64,000 nucleotides of DNA from Acidovorax sp. (GTDB lineage: Bacteria; Pseudomonadota; Gammaproteobacteria; Burkholderiales; Burkholderiaceae_C): the NCBI GenBank assembly GCA_031277855.1, contig JAITLO010000046.1, positions 62,001 through 126,000 on the forward strand, written 5' to 3'. The notes beneath the pieces are model-generated. The model was not told the DNA's origin and ran no database searches. It saw only the letters and a program-made list of their open reading frames with translations. Below, in pieces: positions 53,284-61,372 of this stretch. Position 1 is the stretch's first letter; the number at the start of each line of letters is the position of its first letter. The translations under genes and the position numbers were made by a program.

Positions 53284-54147
53284 ATGCATCTGTCTTCTCC
53301 GTCCCCGCTGCACGCTGCGCAGCGTGCCCACTGGCAGGTGGAATCGCTGGCGCTGGATGCCATCGACCCGGCCCTGATCGCCGGCGACCAGGACCTGTTC
53401 TATCTGCTGGTGAGCGCCTCTTTTGTGGAAACCGGCTCGGACACCTACGCGGCCAATCTGGTGGCCCACTATGCAGACCACCCCAGCATCCGTGCCTGGC
53501 TGGGCCAGCGCTGGGAGCCGGAGGAGCTGCAGCATGGCCGCGCATTGCGGCGCTATGTGGAGGCGGTGTGGCCGCAGTTCCCCTGGCAGCAGGCCTATGA
53601 CCGTTTTTTTGCCGAATACGCCCCGCTGTGCACGGTGGAGGAGCTGAACGACGACCAGCGCCTGGAAATGGTGGCGCGCTGCGTGGTGGAAACCGGCACG
53701 GCGGCCTACTACCACACGCTGCGCGAATTGAGCCGCGAGCCGGTGCTGCGGCAGCTGCTAGACCATATCCGCAGCGACGAGGTCGGCCACTACAAGCATT
53801 TTTTGCAGTACTTCAAGCAGCTGCAGGCCGAGCAGCCCGTGGGCCGCACACGCATTGCCGGGGCCTTGTACGCGCGGCTCAAGGAGTTGCGCGACAGCGA
53901 TAGCGATGTGGCCCTGCGCCATGTGTGGGCGCACCGCAGCACCTGTTTTGCCGACGATGGCCAAGACTTTGCCGCTATGGCCCAGCGCCTGTACGGGCGC
54001 GTGCGCCGGCAGCTGCCCACCGATATGGCGGTGCGCATGCTGCTCAAGCCGCTGCTCTTGCCCATACGGCTGGAGGCGCTGCTGCGCCCGCCCATTGCCA
54101 GGCTGGCAACCTGGCTGGCCTTGCGGCCGGTTACCGGCCACAGCTGA
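53284..54147 (+). CDS. Ferritin-like di-iron protein
   Basis: A 287-residue helical protein with the spacing of a carboxylate-bridged di-iron site: Glu49 (SFVETGS), Glu81-X-X-His84 (ELQHGRAL), Glu136 (VVETGTAAYY) and Glu166-X-X-His169 (DEVGHYKH). This E, E-X-X-H, E, E-X-X-H pattern is that of ferritin-like oxidases and desaturase-like proteins. The C-terminal 110 residues are basic with hydrophobic segments (PIRLEALLRPPIARLATWLAL) that may bind a membrane. Enzymatic role unknown; could be an oxygenase or a desaturase relative. It is a single gene after the MFS exporter, 163 bp away. The start ATG gives MHLSSP; an upstream ATG lies in a poor context. Confidence 0.8.
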   Translation: MHLSSPSPLHAAQRAHWQVESLALDAIDPALIAGDQDLFYLLVSASFVETGSDTYAANLVAHYADHPSIRAWLGQRWEPEELQHGRALRRYVEAVWPQFPWQQAYDRFFAEYAPLCTVEELNDDQRLEMVARCVVETGTAAYYHTLRELSREPVLRQLLDHIRSDEVGHYKHFLQYFKQLQAEQPVGRTRIAGALYARLKELRDSDSDVALRHVWAHRSTCFADDGQDFAAMAQRLYGRVRRQLPTDMAVRMLLKPLLLPIRLEALLRPPIARLATWLALRPVTGHS

Positions 54148-54292
54148 TCACGAGGCACTGATCACAGCGCGATGCGCGCACGCATCACCGTAATTTTGTG
54201 AGCATTTTTTGTGAGCATCTGATGCCGTAGCTGCAACACTTTTGAATGGAAAGTGATGTGAGATGCTTGCTGCACATGCGTTTACAGCTATG

Positions 54293-54323
54293 AAAAAGAG
54301 CGACTTCCTGGTCGCTCTTTTTT
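54293..54323 (+). terminator. Rho-independent terminator after the di-iron gene
   Basis: Stem GAGCGAC / GTCGCTC with flanking A- and T-runs and a TTCCTG loop, about 150 bp after the di-iron stop and before the converging prmB. The A-run on the left also makes it usable by prmB transcripts. Confidence 0.85.
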
Positions 54324-54369
54324 CTCTCATCGCTCCATAAGCTCTGCAGCGCAGGAGGTGTCGCCGACC

Positions 54370-55302
54370 TTAGCTGGCCTGCGCCTCGCTCCAATGCTGC
54401 AGTGCCTCTTGCGTGACCAGCAGCACCTGCTCGTCGCCGGAGCTGGTGTCCAGCCAGAACACCGGCAGATCGGGGAAGGCGGCTTCAAAAAACGGTTTTT
54501 CGTTGCCGATTTCCAGCACCACCACGGCCTCCTTGTTCAGGCGGGCGGGCAGGTCGGCGAAGAGCTGGCGGATAAAGTCCATGCCGTCCGCGCCACCGGC
54601 CAGGGCCAGTTCGGGCTCGGCCAGGTATTCGGCCGGCAGCTTGGCCATGCTGTCCGCATTCACATAGGGCGGGTTGCACAGCACCAAATCCCAGGGGCCG
54701 GGCACGCTGGTCATGCCATCGGATTCCAGCAGGCGCACGCGTTCTTGCAGCCCATGGCGGTCCACATTGATGCGGGCCACGGCCAGGGCGTCGCTCGAGA
54801 TGTCGGCGCCCGTCACCTGCACCTCGGGCCAGGCCATGGCGGCCAGGCAGGCCAGGGAGCCGTTGCCTGTGCACAGGTCCAGCACCTGGATGGTCTTGTC
54901 GCTGAGCCAGCCGTCTATGCTGCCATCGGCCAGCAGCTCGGCAATAAAGCTGCGCGGCACGATGGCGCGCTCGTCCACATAAAAGGGCACGCCCACCAGC
55001 CAGGCCTCGCGCGTCAAATAGGCGGCGGGCTTGCGGCTGCGGATGCGTTCTTCAAAAAGCGTAGCAACTTGTGCTTGCTGCTCGGCCGTTACCGGGGTGT
55101 CGGCCACAGACTCCGGGGCGCCGGCTTCGAGTTCGCTGTCCAGCGGCAGCTGGAGCTGCCACAGCACCAGCCAGGTGGCTTCTTCTTCGGCATTGGTCGT
55201 GCCATGGCCAAAGCCCACGCCGGCGTCTTGCAGGCATTGGGCGCCGCTGGCGATCAAGGCCTGCACGGTGGTGCCCTGGGGCAGGGTGTAGGGGGTGCTC
55301 AT
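54370..55302 (-). CDS. prmB: Protein-(glutamine-N5) methyltransferase, ribosomal protein L3-specific
   Basis: Methylates a glutamine of ribosomal protein uL3 using S-adenosylmethionine. The 310-residue protein has an N-terminal helical domain and a class I methyltransferase domain with VLDLCTGNGSLACLAA (SAM binding), ADISSDALAVARIN and the catalytic NPPYV motif (about residue 205). The start codon overlaps the dapE stop by 4 bp (ATGA), so it is translationally coupled to dapE. The much longer upstream frame runs through dapE in another frame and is rejected. Confidence 0.94.
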   Translation of the reverse strand: MSTPYTLPQGTTVQALIASGAQCLQDAGVGFGHGTTNAEEEATWLVLWQLQLPLDSELEAGAPESVADTPVTAEQQAQVATLFEERIRSRKPAAYLTREAWLVGVPFYVDERAIVPRSFIAELLADGSIDGWLSDKTIQVLDLCTGNGSLACLAAMAWPEVQVTGADISSDALAVARINVDRHGLQERVRLLESDGMTSVPGPWDLVLCNPPYVNADSMAKLPAEYLAEPELALAGGADGMDFIRQLFADLPARLNKEAVVVLEIGNEKPFFEAAFPDLPVFWLDTSSGDEQVLLVTQEALQHWSEAQAS

Positions 55303-56513
55303 GCTTGGCTTTCTTGCGCGGCCAGCACGGCCTGGGCCTGCTGGTGCAGGTTGTCCAGGGTGCGGCGGTAGATGTTCTTCAGCGGTTCCACATCGGCAAT
55401 GGCGATGTGCTCGTCGATCTTGTGGATGCTGGCATTGGGCGGGCCCAGCTCGATGACCTGGGGGCAGATCTGGGCAATAAAGCGGCCGTCGCTGGTGCCT
55501 CCAGTGGTGGAGAGTTCGGTCGTGAGCCCGGTTTCGGCCTGGATGGCGGCCTGCACGGCCACCACCAGCTCGCCCGGCGTGGTCAGAAAAGGCTCGCCGC
55601 CCAGGGTCCAGGACAGCTCGTACTCCAGGCCATGGCGGTCCAGCAAGGCTTGCACGCGCTGCTTCAGGCCTTCGGCCGTGCTCTCGGTGCAAAAGCGGAA
55701 GTTGAAGTCGATCACCACATCACCGGGGATGACATTGGTGGCACCGGTGCCGGCGTGGATGTTGCTGATCTGCCAGCTGGTGGCGGGGAAGAAGGCATTG
55801 CCCTCGTCCCAGCGGGTGGCGGCTAGCTCGGTCAGGGCCGGCAGGGCCTGGTGAATGGGGTTGCGCGCCAGCTGGGGGTAGGCAATGTGGCCTTGTATGC
55901 CGTGCACGGACAGGCGCCCACTCAAGGTGCCGCGGCGGCCGTTTTTGATCATGTCGCCGGTTTGCTGCACGGCCGTGGGCTCGCCCACGATGCAGTAGTC
56001 CAGGCGTTCACCGCGCTGCTTGAAGACTTCAACCACGGCGCGGGTGCCGTCGAGGGAGGGGCCTTCCTCGTCGCTGGTGAGCAAAAAGGCAATGTCCAGC
56101 AGCGGCTCGGGGGTGGCGGCCAGAAAGTCTTCCACCGCCACCACAAAGGCGGCGATGGAGGTCTTCATATCGCTGGCGCCCCGGCCAAAGAGCTTGCCGT
56201 CGCGGTAGGTGGGGATGAAGGGCTGGCTGCTCCAGCGCTCCACCGGGCCGGTGGGCACCACATCGGTGTGGCCGGCAAACACCAGGGTTTTGATAGCTGC
56301 TTGCGCTTGTGCAGTCTGCGTTTCAGTGCGTTTTGCCGTGCGCTTGGCCCAGAGGTTGTGGACGCGAAAGCTCTCGGGCCCGCTGTCCAGGCGCTCGCAG
56401 GCAAAGCCCAGCGGGGCCAGGCGTTCGGCCAGCAGTTCCAGGCAACCAAGGTCTTCGGGGGTGACGGAGGGACGGCTGATCAGGGCTTCAGCCAGCTGCA
56501 AGGTGGGCGACAT
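55299..56513 (-). CDS. dapE: Succinyl-diaminopimelate desuccinylase
   Basis: Zinc M20-family hydrolase releasing LL-diaminopimelate from its N-succinyl form in lysine and peptidoglycan synthesis. The 404-residue protein is longer than the usual 375-380. Conserved blocks: LISRPSVTPED, VFAGHTDVVPTGP with the metal His and catalytic Asp, GRGASDMKTSIAAF, TSDEEGPSLDGT and GTSDGRFIAQICP. The extra length is a segment of about 18 residues (AKRTETQTAQAQAAIK) directly before the VFAGHTD strand; its DNA matches a dispersed repeat. The insertion lies at a surface-loop position, so the enzyme should still work. Operon: dapC, dapD, dapE, prmB. Confidence 0.95.
   Translation of the reverse strand: MSPTLQLAEALISRPSVTPEDLGCLELLAERLAPLGFACERLDSGPESFRVHNLWAKRTAKRTETQTAQAQAAIKTLVFAGHTDVVPTGPVERWSSQPFIPTYRDGKLFGRGASDMKTSIAAFVVAVEDFLAATPEPLLDIAFLLTSDEEGPSLDGTRAVVEVFKQRGERLDYCIVGEPTAVQQTGDMIKNGRRGTLSGRLSVHGIQGHIAYPQLARNPIHQALPALTELAATRWDEGNAFFPATSWQISNIHAGTGATNVIPGDVVIDFNFRFCTESTAEGLKQRVQALLDRHGLEYELSWTLGGEPFLTTPGELVVAVQAAIQAETGLTTELSTTGGTSDGRFIAQICPQVIELGPPNASIHKIDEHIAIADVEPLKNIYRRTLDNLHQQAQAVLAAQESQA
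56288..56330. repeat. Repeat-derived insert within dapE
   Basis: On the plus strand GTTTTGATAGCTGCTTGCG followed by CTTGTGCAG matches the TTTTGATAGCTG core and TGCGC region of the intergenic repeat at 46781-46848. In dapE it is translated as the Gln/Ala-rich segment absent from ordinary DapE proteins. Boundaries are approximate. Confidence 0.55.
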
Positions 56514-56603
56514 GTCGAAAAACGTGGTTCTGTAACGCAGTTGGGGGGATGGGGCAATCGTAAACCCCTTCCTCCTCCGTGCTGGGTGTGAGCGGGTCTA
56601 AAG

Positions 56604-56636
56604 ACAAAGCCCCGGTTAGGCTGTGCCAACCGGGGC
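56604..56636 (-). terminator. Hairpin after dapD, probable terminator or attenuator
   Basis: GCCCCGGTT (56609-56617) pairs with AACCGGGGC (56628-56636) and, on the minus strand, is followed by TTTGTCTTT. It lies 19 bp after the dapD stop and 91 bp before the dapE start, so it may reduce read-through from dapD into dapE. Confidence 0.65.
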
Positions 56637-56654
56637 CAGGCGTTGCGGCGGCGC

Positions 56655-57488
56655 TCAGTCGCGCAGCAAATCGTTGAGGCTGGTGGTGGAGCGGGTCTTG
56701 GCGTCCACGGTCTTGACGATGATGGCGGCATACATGCTGTAGTCCTTGCCGCCCTTGGTTTGCTTGGGCAGATTGCCCGACACCACCACCGAGCCTGCGG
56801 GCACGCGGCCGTAGGTGATTTCACCGGTTTCGCGGTTGAAGATGGGGGTGGACTGGCCGATGTACACGCCCATGGAAATCACCGAGTTTTCTTCGACGAT
56901 CACGCCTTCCACCACTTCGGAGCGGGCACCGATGAAGCAGTTGTCCTCGATGATGGTGGGGTTGGCTTGCAGCGGCTCCAGCACGCCGCCCAGGCCCACG
57001 CCGCCGGACAGGTGCACGTTCTTGCCCACCTGGGCGCAGGAACCCACGGTGGCCCAGGTGTCGACCATGGTGCCTTCGTCCACATAGGCGCCGATGTTCA
57101 CGTAAGACGGCATCAGGATGGCGCCCTTGGCGATAAAGCTGCCGCGGCGGGCCACGGCGGGCGGCACCACGCGCACGCCGGTGGCGGCGATTTCGGCTTC
57201 GCTCATGCCCTCGTACTTGGTGGGCACCTTGTCATAGAAGTTCAGGGCGCCGGCCTGCATCAAGGCGTTGTCCTTGAGGCGGAAGGACAGCAGCACGGCC
57301 TTCTTGATCCACTGGTGCACGGTCCACTGGCCCACGGCCTCGCGGGTGGCCACGCGCAGGCGGCCGTTGTTCAGCTCGGCAATCACATGTTCCACGGCGT
57401 CCACGACTTCCTTGGGGGCGGAGGAAGCGGAGATGGAGGCGCGGTTTTCCCAGGCGGTGTCGATGGTGTGTTGGAGTTGTTGCGTCAT
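56655..57488 (-). CDS. dapD: Tetrahydrodipicolinate N-succinyltransferase
   Basis: Left-handed beta-helix acyltransferase of 277 residues, transferring succinyl from succinyl-CoA in the lysine/diaminopimelate pathway. The hexapeptide repeat region is seen in GAILMPSYVNIGAYVDEGTMVDTWATVGSCAQVG and following turns (about 125-235). The N-terminal domain has IDTAWENRASIS. It lies between dapC (17 bp upstream) and dapE on the same strand. Confidence 0.97.
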   Translation of the reverse strand: MTQQLQHTIDTAWENRASISASSAPKEVVDAVEHVIAELNNGRLRVATREAVGQWTVHQWIKKAVLLSFRLKDNALMQAGALNFYDKVPTKYEGMSEAEIAATGVRVVPPAVARRGSFIAKGAILMPSYVNIGAYVDEGTMVDTWATVGSCAQVGKNVHLSGGVGLGGVLEPLQANPTIIEDNCFIGARSEVVEGVIVEENSVISMGVYIGQSTPIFNRETGEITYGRVPAGSVVVSGNLPKQTKGGKDYSMYAAIIVKTVDAKTRSTTSLNDLLRD

Positions 57489-57505
57489 GGCAATGGCTCG
57501 GTAGC

Positions 57506-58711
57506 TCAGTTGGTATGGGTGTGAATGAAGTCAACGATGCGGCGCGCGGCCTGCTCGCATTCGGCGGTTTCGGCCACCAGGGCCATGCGTACACGGCCGG
57601 CACCGGGGTTGTGGCCCTGGGCCTCGCGCGCTAGATAGCTGCCCGGCAGCACGGTGACATGCTGCTCGGCGTACAGGGCGCGGGCAAATTCGGCGTCGCT
57701 CATGCCCAGGTGGGCAGGCACGCCGGCCCAAAGGTAAAAGCTGGCATCGGGCAGGCGCACGTCCATCACTTGGGCCAACAGCGGCGTGACGGCGGCGAAC
57801 TTTTCGCGGTACATGCGGCGGTTGTCCTCCACATGGGCTTCGTCGGCCCAGGCGGCAATGCTGGCCAGCTGCACTGTGGGGCTCATGGCGCCGCCGTGGT
57901 AGGTGCGGTAGAGCAAAAAGGACTTGAGCAGCTGGGCGTCGCCCGCCACAAAGCCGCTGCGCAGGCCGGGCACATTGCTGCGCTTGGACAGGCTGGTGAA
58001 GGCCACGAGATTGCGGAAGTCGCTGCGGCCCAGCTGCTTGGCGGCTTCTAGGCCACCAAGAGGAGCTTCATCGCGGAAATAGATCTCGCTATAGCACTCA
58101 TCGGAGGCGATCACAAAGCCGTAGCGGTCGGACAACTCGAACAGCTTTTTCCACTCGGCCAGCGGCATCACGGCGCCCGTGGGGTTGCCGGGAGAGCAGA
58201 CGAAAATCAGCTGGGTGCGCTGCCAGACCTCGGCGGGCACGGCATCCCAGTTTACGGCGAAGTTGCGCTCGGCCTCGCTGGCAGCGTAGTAGGGCGTGGC
58301 CCCGGCCAGCAAGGTGGCGCCTTCGTAGATTTGGTAGAAGGGGTTGGGGCAGATCACGGTGGCGCCGGAGCGCGTGGGGTCGATCACGGTTTGCGCAAAG
58401 GCGAACAATGCCTCGCGCGAGCCATTGACCGGCAGCACCTGGGTGGCCGCGTCCAGCTGTACGCCATAGCGCCGGCCCATCCAGTCGGCACAGGCTTGGC
58501 GCAGGCGGATATCACCCGCCGTAGCAGGGTAACTGGCCAGGCCCGCCAGATTGTCCGTGACAGCTTGCTGTAGGAATGCTGGCGTAGGGTGGCGGGGCTC
58601 ACCCATGCCCAGGCTGATGTGAGGGAGCTGGGCAGGCGGGGTGACGCCCGCAAACAATTGGCGCAGCCGCTCAAAAGGATAGGGCTGCAGTTGGGAGAGC
58701 AGGGGGTTCAT
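57506..58711 (-). CDS. dapC: Succinyldiaminopimelate transaminase
   Basis: PLP-dependent class I/II aminotransferase of 401 residues, converting N-succinyl-2-amino-6-oxopimelate to N-succinyl-LL-diaminopimelate. SLGMGEPRHPTPAF near residue 33, CPNPFYQIYEGA, CSPGNPTGAV, ASDECYSEIYF and the Lys in SLSKRSNVPGLRSGFVAG (about 236) identify the DapC group. It opens the dapCDE-prmB operon. The ATG (MNPLLSQL) is chosen since the upstream extension covers the antisense of the chemoreceptor gene. Confidence 0.94.
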   Translation of the reverse strand: MNPLLSQLQPYPFERLRQLFAGVTPPAQLPHISLGMGEPRHPTPAFLQQAVTDNLAGLASYPATAGDIRLRQACADWMGRRYGVQLDAATQVLPVNGSREALFAFAQTVIDPTRSGATVICPNPFYQIYEGATLLAGATPYYAASEAERNFAVNWDAVPAEVWQRTQLIFVCSPGNPTGAVMPLAEWKKLFELSDRYGFVIASDECYSEIYFRDEAPLGGLEAAKQLGRSDFRNLVAFTSLSKRSNVPGLRSGFVAGDAQLLKSFLLYRTYHGGAMSPTVQLASIAAWADEAHVEDNRRMYREKFAAVTPLLAQVMDVRLPDASFYLWAGVPAHLGMSDAEFARALYAEQHVTVLPGSYLAREAQGHNPGAGRVRMALVAETAECEQAARRIVDFIHTHTN

Positions 58712-58909
58712 GGTGCACGCATTATCGGGGTCGCGCCGGTGCGGGGCATGAACTTTTCCCAATCTGACGGGGGTTTTCGTCTTTTTGTCGTGGTAGCACG
58801 TAGCTATTGATGAAAACCCCTGTGTGATGGGGTTTGCGTGAGGGCGCCCGCTCGCGTACAACGAGTGGCAACGAATGAAAACAAAGACAGCAAGAGATGG
58901 GGAGACAAG

Positions 58910-60424
58910 ATGTTTAGCCAGCTTTTTTTTGGGCCGGCCTTGTGGTTGCTGCGGCGCATGGGCATGCGTGCCAAGTTCATCGTCTTGGCCCTGTGCGGTG
59001 CGGCGGCACTGGCCGTGATGCACTGGAGCGGCGCATGGCTGGAGACCTATTGGCTGCAGCTGGCGGCGCCGGCGGGAGTGATTTTTTTGTTTCTTTATGG
59101 CGTGGGCGGTCTGTATATGGACCTGGCCCAGGGCCTGCACCAGCTGCTGCGGGTAACCCGCCAGGCCACGCAAGGTGATTTGACCAGCCGCGCTGTTTTT
59201 TCCGGACGCGATGAGCTGTCTGCGCTGGGCACGCAGCTCGATGCTATGGTGCTGTCGCTGTCCGCCATGGTGGCCGATGTGCGCAGCAATGCCGCCCTGG
59301 TGGCCCAGGCTGGTCACCACCTCACAGAGGACCAGCATGCGCTGTCGGTACGTACCGAGCAGCAGGCGGCCAGCGTGGCGCAGACCGTGGTCAGCGTGGA
59401 GCAGGTGAGTGCCACGGTGCAGAACAACTCCGGCATGGCCAAGGCCGCCGATGCACAGACCTTGCAGGTGCGCCAGGCCGTGGAGCAGGGTGCCCAGGCC
59501 ATGGAGCGGGCCGTGCACTCGGTGGAGGCCATTGAGCAAAGCGCAGGGCGCATGAACGAGATCATCGGCGTCATCGATGGCATTGCCTTCCAGACCAATA
59601 TCCTGGCGCTGAACGCGGCCGTGGAAGCCGCCCGTGCCGGCGAGCAGGGCCGGGGCTTCGCCGTGGTGGCCTCGGAGGTGCGTTCTCTGGCGCAGCGCTC
59701 TTCGGAAGCGGCCAAGGAAATCAGCCAGCTGATCGGCAACTCGGTGCGCCAGGTGGGGGACAGCACGCAGATGATCCGCAAGGCGGGTGCCGAGATGGCA
59801 CAGATTTCCCAGGGCATGCACAGCGTGGCCCGGCATGTGACGGCCATCACCGAGGCCGGAGCCAGCCAGGGTTTGGGCCTGGAGCAGATCAGCCTGGCGG
59901 TGCACCAGATCGACCAGGTGACCCAGGACAACGCCCAGATGGTGCACCAGGCCGTACGCCATGCCCAGACGCTGGAAGAGCGCGCGGTGACGCTGACGCG
60001 TGCCGTCGCGCGCTTTCGCCTGCAGCAGGGCACGGCCGAAGAGGCCCAGGCCTTGGTGGAACGCGCGCTGGCGCTGCGTCGCATGGGCATGCCACTGGAG
60101 CGCTACTGGGCAGCGCTGACTGACCCGGGTCAGCCGTTTCATGACCGGGATATGTATGTCTTTGTGCTGGATGCGGACGGCCGCTACCTGGCTTTTGGCG
60201 GCAACCCTGCCCGGGTGGGCAGCCGCGTGCAAGATGCCAAGGGCGTGGATGGCCAGCAGCTGTTGAACGACATCATCGGCCAGGCCGAGAAAGGCCCAGG
60301 CTGGGTGGAATATGCCTACCTCCACCCCGACTCAGGCAAGGTGCTGACCAAGATGTCCTTTGTCTGCAAGCAGGACGGGGTGTACCTGGGCTGCGGCATT
60401 TACAAGGAGTTTGCGGGAGGGTGA
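58910..60424 (+). CDS. Methyl-accepting chemotaxis protein with C-terminal Cache-like domain
   Basis: A 504-residue chemoreceptor with unusual topology. Two transmembrane helices lie near the N-terminus (KFIVLALCGAAALAVMHW and LAAPAGVIFLFLYGVGGLYM) separated by only about a dozen residues, so there is no periplasmic sensor. A short HAMP-like part is followed by the signalling domain with the conserved hairpin tip IIGVIDGIAFQTNILALNAAVEAARAGEQGRGFAVVA (in pieces). After it, residues about 385-500 form a Cache-like domain (MYVFVLDADGRYLAFGG, VEYAYLHPDSGKVLTKMSFV), which is normally periplasmic but here follows the signalling domain on the cytoplasmic side. The start has GGAGA 5 nt upstream. Confidence 0.9.
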   Translation: MFSQLFFGPALWLLRRMGMRAKFIVLALCGAAALAVMHWSGAWLETYWLQLAAPAGVIFLFLYGVGGLYMDLAQGLHQLLRVTRQATQGDLTSRAVFSGRDELSALGTQLDAMVLSLSAMVADVRSNAALVAQAGHHLTEDQHALSVRTEQQAASVAQTVVSVEQVSATVQNNSGMAKAADAQTLQVRQAVEQGAQAMERAVHSVEAIEQSAGRMNEIIGVIDGIAFQTNILALNAAVEAARAGEQGRGFAVVASEVRSLAQRSSEAAKEISQLIGNSVRQVGDSTQMIRKAGAEMAQISQGMHSVARHVTAITEAGASQGLGLEQISLAVHQIDQVTQDNAQMVHQAVRHAQTLEERAVTLTRAVARFRLQQGTAEEAQALVERALALRRMGMPLERYWAALTDPGQPFHDRDMYVFVLDADGRYLAFGGNPARVGSRVQDAKGVDGQQLLNDIIGQAEKGPGWVEYAYLHPDSGKVLTKMSFVCKQDGVYLGCGIYKEFAGG

Positions 60425-60430
60425 GTGTGA

Positions 60431-60565
60431 GTAGCTCCCCCCTGAGGCGCTTTGCGCCTTCCCCCGCTCTCGCTCGCTGCGCTCGCGGGCAGGGGGCCGA
60501 CACCAGCGCGGCGGGGCGGCCCTTGCGCGGTGCCCTGACATGGGCTGTGCCAGTTTGATGCGGTC
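60431..60565. repeat. GC-rich intergenic repeat with hairpins
   Basis: Begins GTAGCTCCCCCCTGAGGCGC and contains the hairpin AGGCGC-TTT-GCGCCT, a CG-rich stretch CTCTCGCTCGCTGCGCTCGC and GCGCGGCGGGGCGGCCC (in pieces). I recall nearly the same words after many genes in Acidovorax, Comamonas and Variovorax. It fills most of the gap after the chemoreceptor. Non-coding. Confidence 0.6.
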
Positions 60566-60631
60566 TCCCTGTGGGCAGGGCATCAGCATTCCAAGAGAGA
60601 GGCATCTCTGCTCTGATGATTGCAGCGTCGT

Positions 60632-61363
60632 CTAGGCCTTGTTGCGCAGGGCGCGGGCCTTGGCCAGGGCGGCGGCAATGGCGGCTTTTTTGGGGTCGAT
60701 GGCGGCGGTGGCAGCGGGCTGCTGCAGTGGCTTGGCTGGTTGGCTGTCGGTGCCTGCTGGCGCAGCTTGCGGGGCTTCTGCGCTGCGCAGCACGCGGCGC
60801 GGTGCGGCCAGGCGCTGTTGGTGCTGGGTATAACGGGCGCGCGCATGTTCGGCCTGGTTGCTGGACCAGGCTTGCCAGCCAGTGGCATCTCCGCTGACCA
60901 CATCAAGCTGGATGCAGTCCACCGGGCACACGGGCAGGCACAGTTCGCAGCCGGTGCAGTGCGCGGCCTGCACGGTGTGCATTTGTTTGTTGGCACCCAG
61001 AATGGCGTCGGTGGGGCAGGCCTTGATACACAGGGTGCAACCTATGCACCAGGCCTCGTCGATGCGGGCCACGGTCAGTGGCCCTTCCACGCCAAAGCTG
61101 CGGTTCAGCGGCTGCACGGCCTGGCCTGTCAGCGCAGCCAGGCGCTGGATGCCTTCCATGCCACCGGGGGCGCATTGGTTGATGGGCGCAGCCTGCTCGG
61201 CAATGGCCTGGGCGTAATGGGCGCAGTCAGGGTAACCGCAGCGTGTGCACTGGGTCTGGGGCAGGGCCTGGTCAATGAAAAAAGCCAGTCCGTGCAAGGA
61301 GGGCAAAAAAGCCAGTCCTTGCAGGGCTGGCTGGGGTGCCTGTGGCGGTAGGGGCTGGGCCAT
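60632..61363 (-). CDS. RnfB-like ferredoxin-type electron carrier protein
   Basis: A soluble iron-sulfur protein of 243 residues. The N-terminal part has the RnfB-type CTRCGYPDCAHYAQAIA four-cysteine motif, then two ferredoxin clusters, CIGCTLCIKACP and CTGCELCLPVCPVDC. The C-terminus is Ala/Pro-rich with a Lys-rich tail. Unlike RnfB of the Rnf complex it has no N-terminal membrane helix and no rnf genes are nearby, so it is a stand-alone carrier, as in many Betaproteobacteria. The first 35 residues contain a duplicated stretch (GLAFLPSLHGLAFF). It lies 9 bp after the PHB depolymerase gene on the same strand. Confidence 0.87.
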   Translation of the reverse strand: MAQPLPPQAPQPALQGLAFLPSLHGLAFFIDQALPQTQCTRCGYPDCAHYAQAIAEQAAPINQCAPGGMEGIQRLAALTGQAVQPLNRSFGVEGPLTVARIDEAWCIGCTLCIKACPTDAILGANKQMHTVQAAHCTGCELCLPVCPVDCIQLDVVSGDATGWQAWSSNQAEHARARYTQHQQRLAAPRRVLRSAEAPQAAPAGTDSQPAKPLQQPAATAAIDPKKAAIAAALAKARALRNKA

Positions 61364-61372
61364 GGGCCCGTA

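Noticed and set aside
57500..57515. GGTAGCTCAGTTGGTA, identical to a tRNA D-arm
   Set aside because: No anticodon or T-arm follows; the sequence overlaps the dapC stop codon and the dapD-dapC gap. Treated as chance similarity or at most a tRNA fragment.
57506..60325. 939-residue minus-strand frame joining dapC with upstream sequence
   Set aside because: The upstream two thirds are antisense to the chemoreceptor; DapC has its normal start at 58711.
60500..60600. Second chemoreceptor-associated small gene in the gap before the RnfB-like gene
   Set aside because: The segment is a GC-rich intergenic repeat; open frames are incidental.
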